Made by a program: the position numbers and the translations under genes | Source: Deinococcus sp. QL22 | Lineage (GTDB): Bacteria > Deinococcota > Deinococci > Deinococcales > Deinococcaceae | DNA: 64,000 bases | Assembly (NCBI RefSeq): GCF_023370075.1 | Contig: NZ_CP097152.1 | Span: forward strand, 124,001-188,000 | Reading direction: 5' to 3' | Notes under the pieces: model-generated | The model's input: the letters and a program-made list of their open reading frames with translations, nothing else | Told to the model about the DNA's origin: nothing | The model's database searches: none | Shown here: piece after piece, positions 62,967-64,000 of the stretch | Layout: each line of letters begins with the position of its first letter | How positions within the stretch are numbered: the first letter of the stretch is position 1

Positions 62967-64000
62967 GCCTCCGGTACGACGCTCTGGTTCTTGGTGCTGG
63001 GCAAGCAGGTCTGGCCACGGCTTACCACCTGCAGCGGCGCGGCCTGCAGTTTCAGGTGCTGGAGGCCGGTCACCGGCCAGTCGGCTCCTGGCCCCTGCAC
63101 TACAGGAGCCTGAAACTGTTCTCCCCCGCCCGGCACGCAGCGCTGCCAGGCCTGCCATTTCCCGGAGATCCGGAGCGCTACCCCTCGCGGGATGAGGTGG
63201 TCGCTTATTTGAACGCGTATGCGGCGCATTTCCGGTTTCCAGTGGTCACAGAGGCGGAAGCGACGCAGATCTTGCCGGATGATGGAGGGTTCCGGGTGCT
63301 GACGGCAGACGGCCGAACCTTCCTTTCCCGAACGGTCGTCGCTGCCACCGGAACATTTCGCCGCCCTTTCATTCCCGCGGTGCCGGGTCAGGAACTGTTC
63401 GGGGGCACTGTTCTGCACTCCCTGGCGTATCAGGAACCGTCACCGTTCACCGGGCAACGCGTTCTGGTGGGGGCGGGCAACTCAGCAGTGCAGATTGCGG
63501 TGGAATTGGCTCAAGTGGCCCGGGTGACCCTCGCCGTCCGCACGCCGGTGCTGTTCGCGCCGCAACGGATTCTGGGCCGGGATATCCATGACTGGATCAC
63601 CTGGCTGAGGGTGGATCAGCTGACCCTGGGGCACATCCGGCGCCTGCCGTCCCCACGCAACGTGTTTGATCCTGGCCTGTACCGTACGGCCTTCCGTCTG
63701 GGACAGCTGGATCAGCGGGCGATGTTCCTGCAGTTCACGGCGCAGGGAGTGGTGTGGCCCGACGGGCAGGAGGAAGCGGTGGACACCGTGGTGTTCGCCA
63801 CCGGATACCGGGCGGACTTGGACTTTTTGCGGGGCACGGGAGCCCTGGATAGCCAGGGAGAACCCGTTCAACGTCTGGGCGTGAGCCGCACGGTACCAGG
63901 GCTGTATTTTGCGGGCCTGAGTGGGCAGCGGGCGTTGGCATCGGCGACCTTGCGGGGAGCGGGACAGGAGGCCGCACTGGTGGTTGAACAGATCGCCAGA
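62963..64000 (+). CDS. ArsO-like FAD/NAD(P)-binding monooxygenase, runs off the window
   Basis: ATG 62963 overlaps the arsN2 stop (ATGA). The open frame continues to the last base, 346 codons. FAD-binding GAGQAGLATAYHLQRRG (residues ~9-25), GSWPLHYRSLKLFSPA, the second Rossmann loop VLVGAGNSAVQIAVELAQVA and the conserved VVFATGYR define the class B flavin monooxygenase family. The ars context supports ArsO, with arsenite or organoarsenical as the possible substrate. Only the C-terminal end is missing. Confidence 0.85.
   Translation, partial: MSLRYDALVLGAGQAGLATAYHLQRRGLQFQVLEAGHRPVGSWPLHYRSLKLFSPARHAALPGLPFPGDPERYPSRDEVVAYLNAYAAHFRFPVVTEAEATQILPDDGGFRVLTADGRTFLSRTVVAATGTFRRPFIPAVPGQELFGGTVLHSLAYQEPSPFTGQRVLVGAGNSAVQIAVELAQVARVTLAVRTPVLFAPQRILGRDIHDWITWLRVDQLTLGHIRRLPSPRNVFDPGLYRTAFRLGQLDQRAMFLQFTAQGVVWPDGQEEAVDTVVFATGYRADLDFLRGTGALDSQGEPVQRLGVSRTVPGLYFAGLSGQRALASATLRGAGQEAALVVEQIAR

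Overview
The window looks like a GC-rich accessory replicon, most likely a plasmid or megaplasmid of a Deinococcus-type bacterium. The basis is indirect. It has a ParA-type partition pair with flanking repeats, a dense population of IS6, IS4, IS630, IS3 and IS1182 elements and relics, and many secreted lipoproteins and hydrolases of kinds common in Deinococcus. It has no rRNA, tRNA or core housekeeping genes. No replication initiator was recognised, and the species assignment is inference.

Layout. 0-6 kb is decayed: an excisionase-type HTH relic, a large LuxR-family ATPase regulator with two in-frame stops, an IS6 relic and a broken secreted protein. 6-11 kb carries a secreted lipoprotein nuclease (OB, EEP, PKD and lamin-tail domains) and a C39-like secreted peptidase. 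11-14.7 kb has a TetR regulator with three palindromic operators, divergent from ridA-like and SnoaL-like genes, followed by relics. 15.6-25.6 kb holds an NPCBM/beta-helix lipoprotein, a decayed helical-repeat protein, a QExxH metalloprotease-like protein, an azoreductase and a HESGHH metalloprotease. 25.8-28 kb is an IS4-type and an IS6 element. 28-33 kb holds lipoproteins, several of them frameshifted, separated by near-identical terminators. 33-36 kb has an IS630 and an MFS pump divergent from its regulator. 36.4-37.5 kb is the partition locus. 38-45 kb has a subtilase lipoprotein, paralogue fragments joined by an internally deleted IS6, an IS3 relic and a LysM-C39 peptidase. 45.9-48.1 kb has an RCC1-repeat lipoprotein preceded by a 62-residue peptide that fits the lasso-type leader consensus. 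49.8-51.2 kb is chrA.

52-58 kb is a galactan-use module: a GH42 beta-galactosidase, a GH53 endo-galactanase and a sugar-binding protein, divergent from a LacI regulator with one operator beside each transcription direction. 58.7-64 kb is an arsenic island: arsR, arsC, an aquaporin-type channel, a second arsC and a metallophosphoesterase. These are followed by a frameshifted acetyltransferase, then marR, arsN2 and an ArsO-like flavoprotein that runs off the end.

Two themes cut across the window. First, at least five non-transposase genes contain premature stops while the reading frame stays conserved beyond them. Second, many frameshifts are single-base losses inside short homopolymer runs. 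That could be real decay of a plastic replicon or homopolymer miscalling in the assembly, and raw reads would decide.
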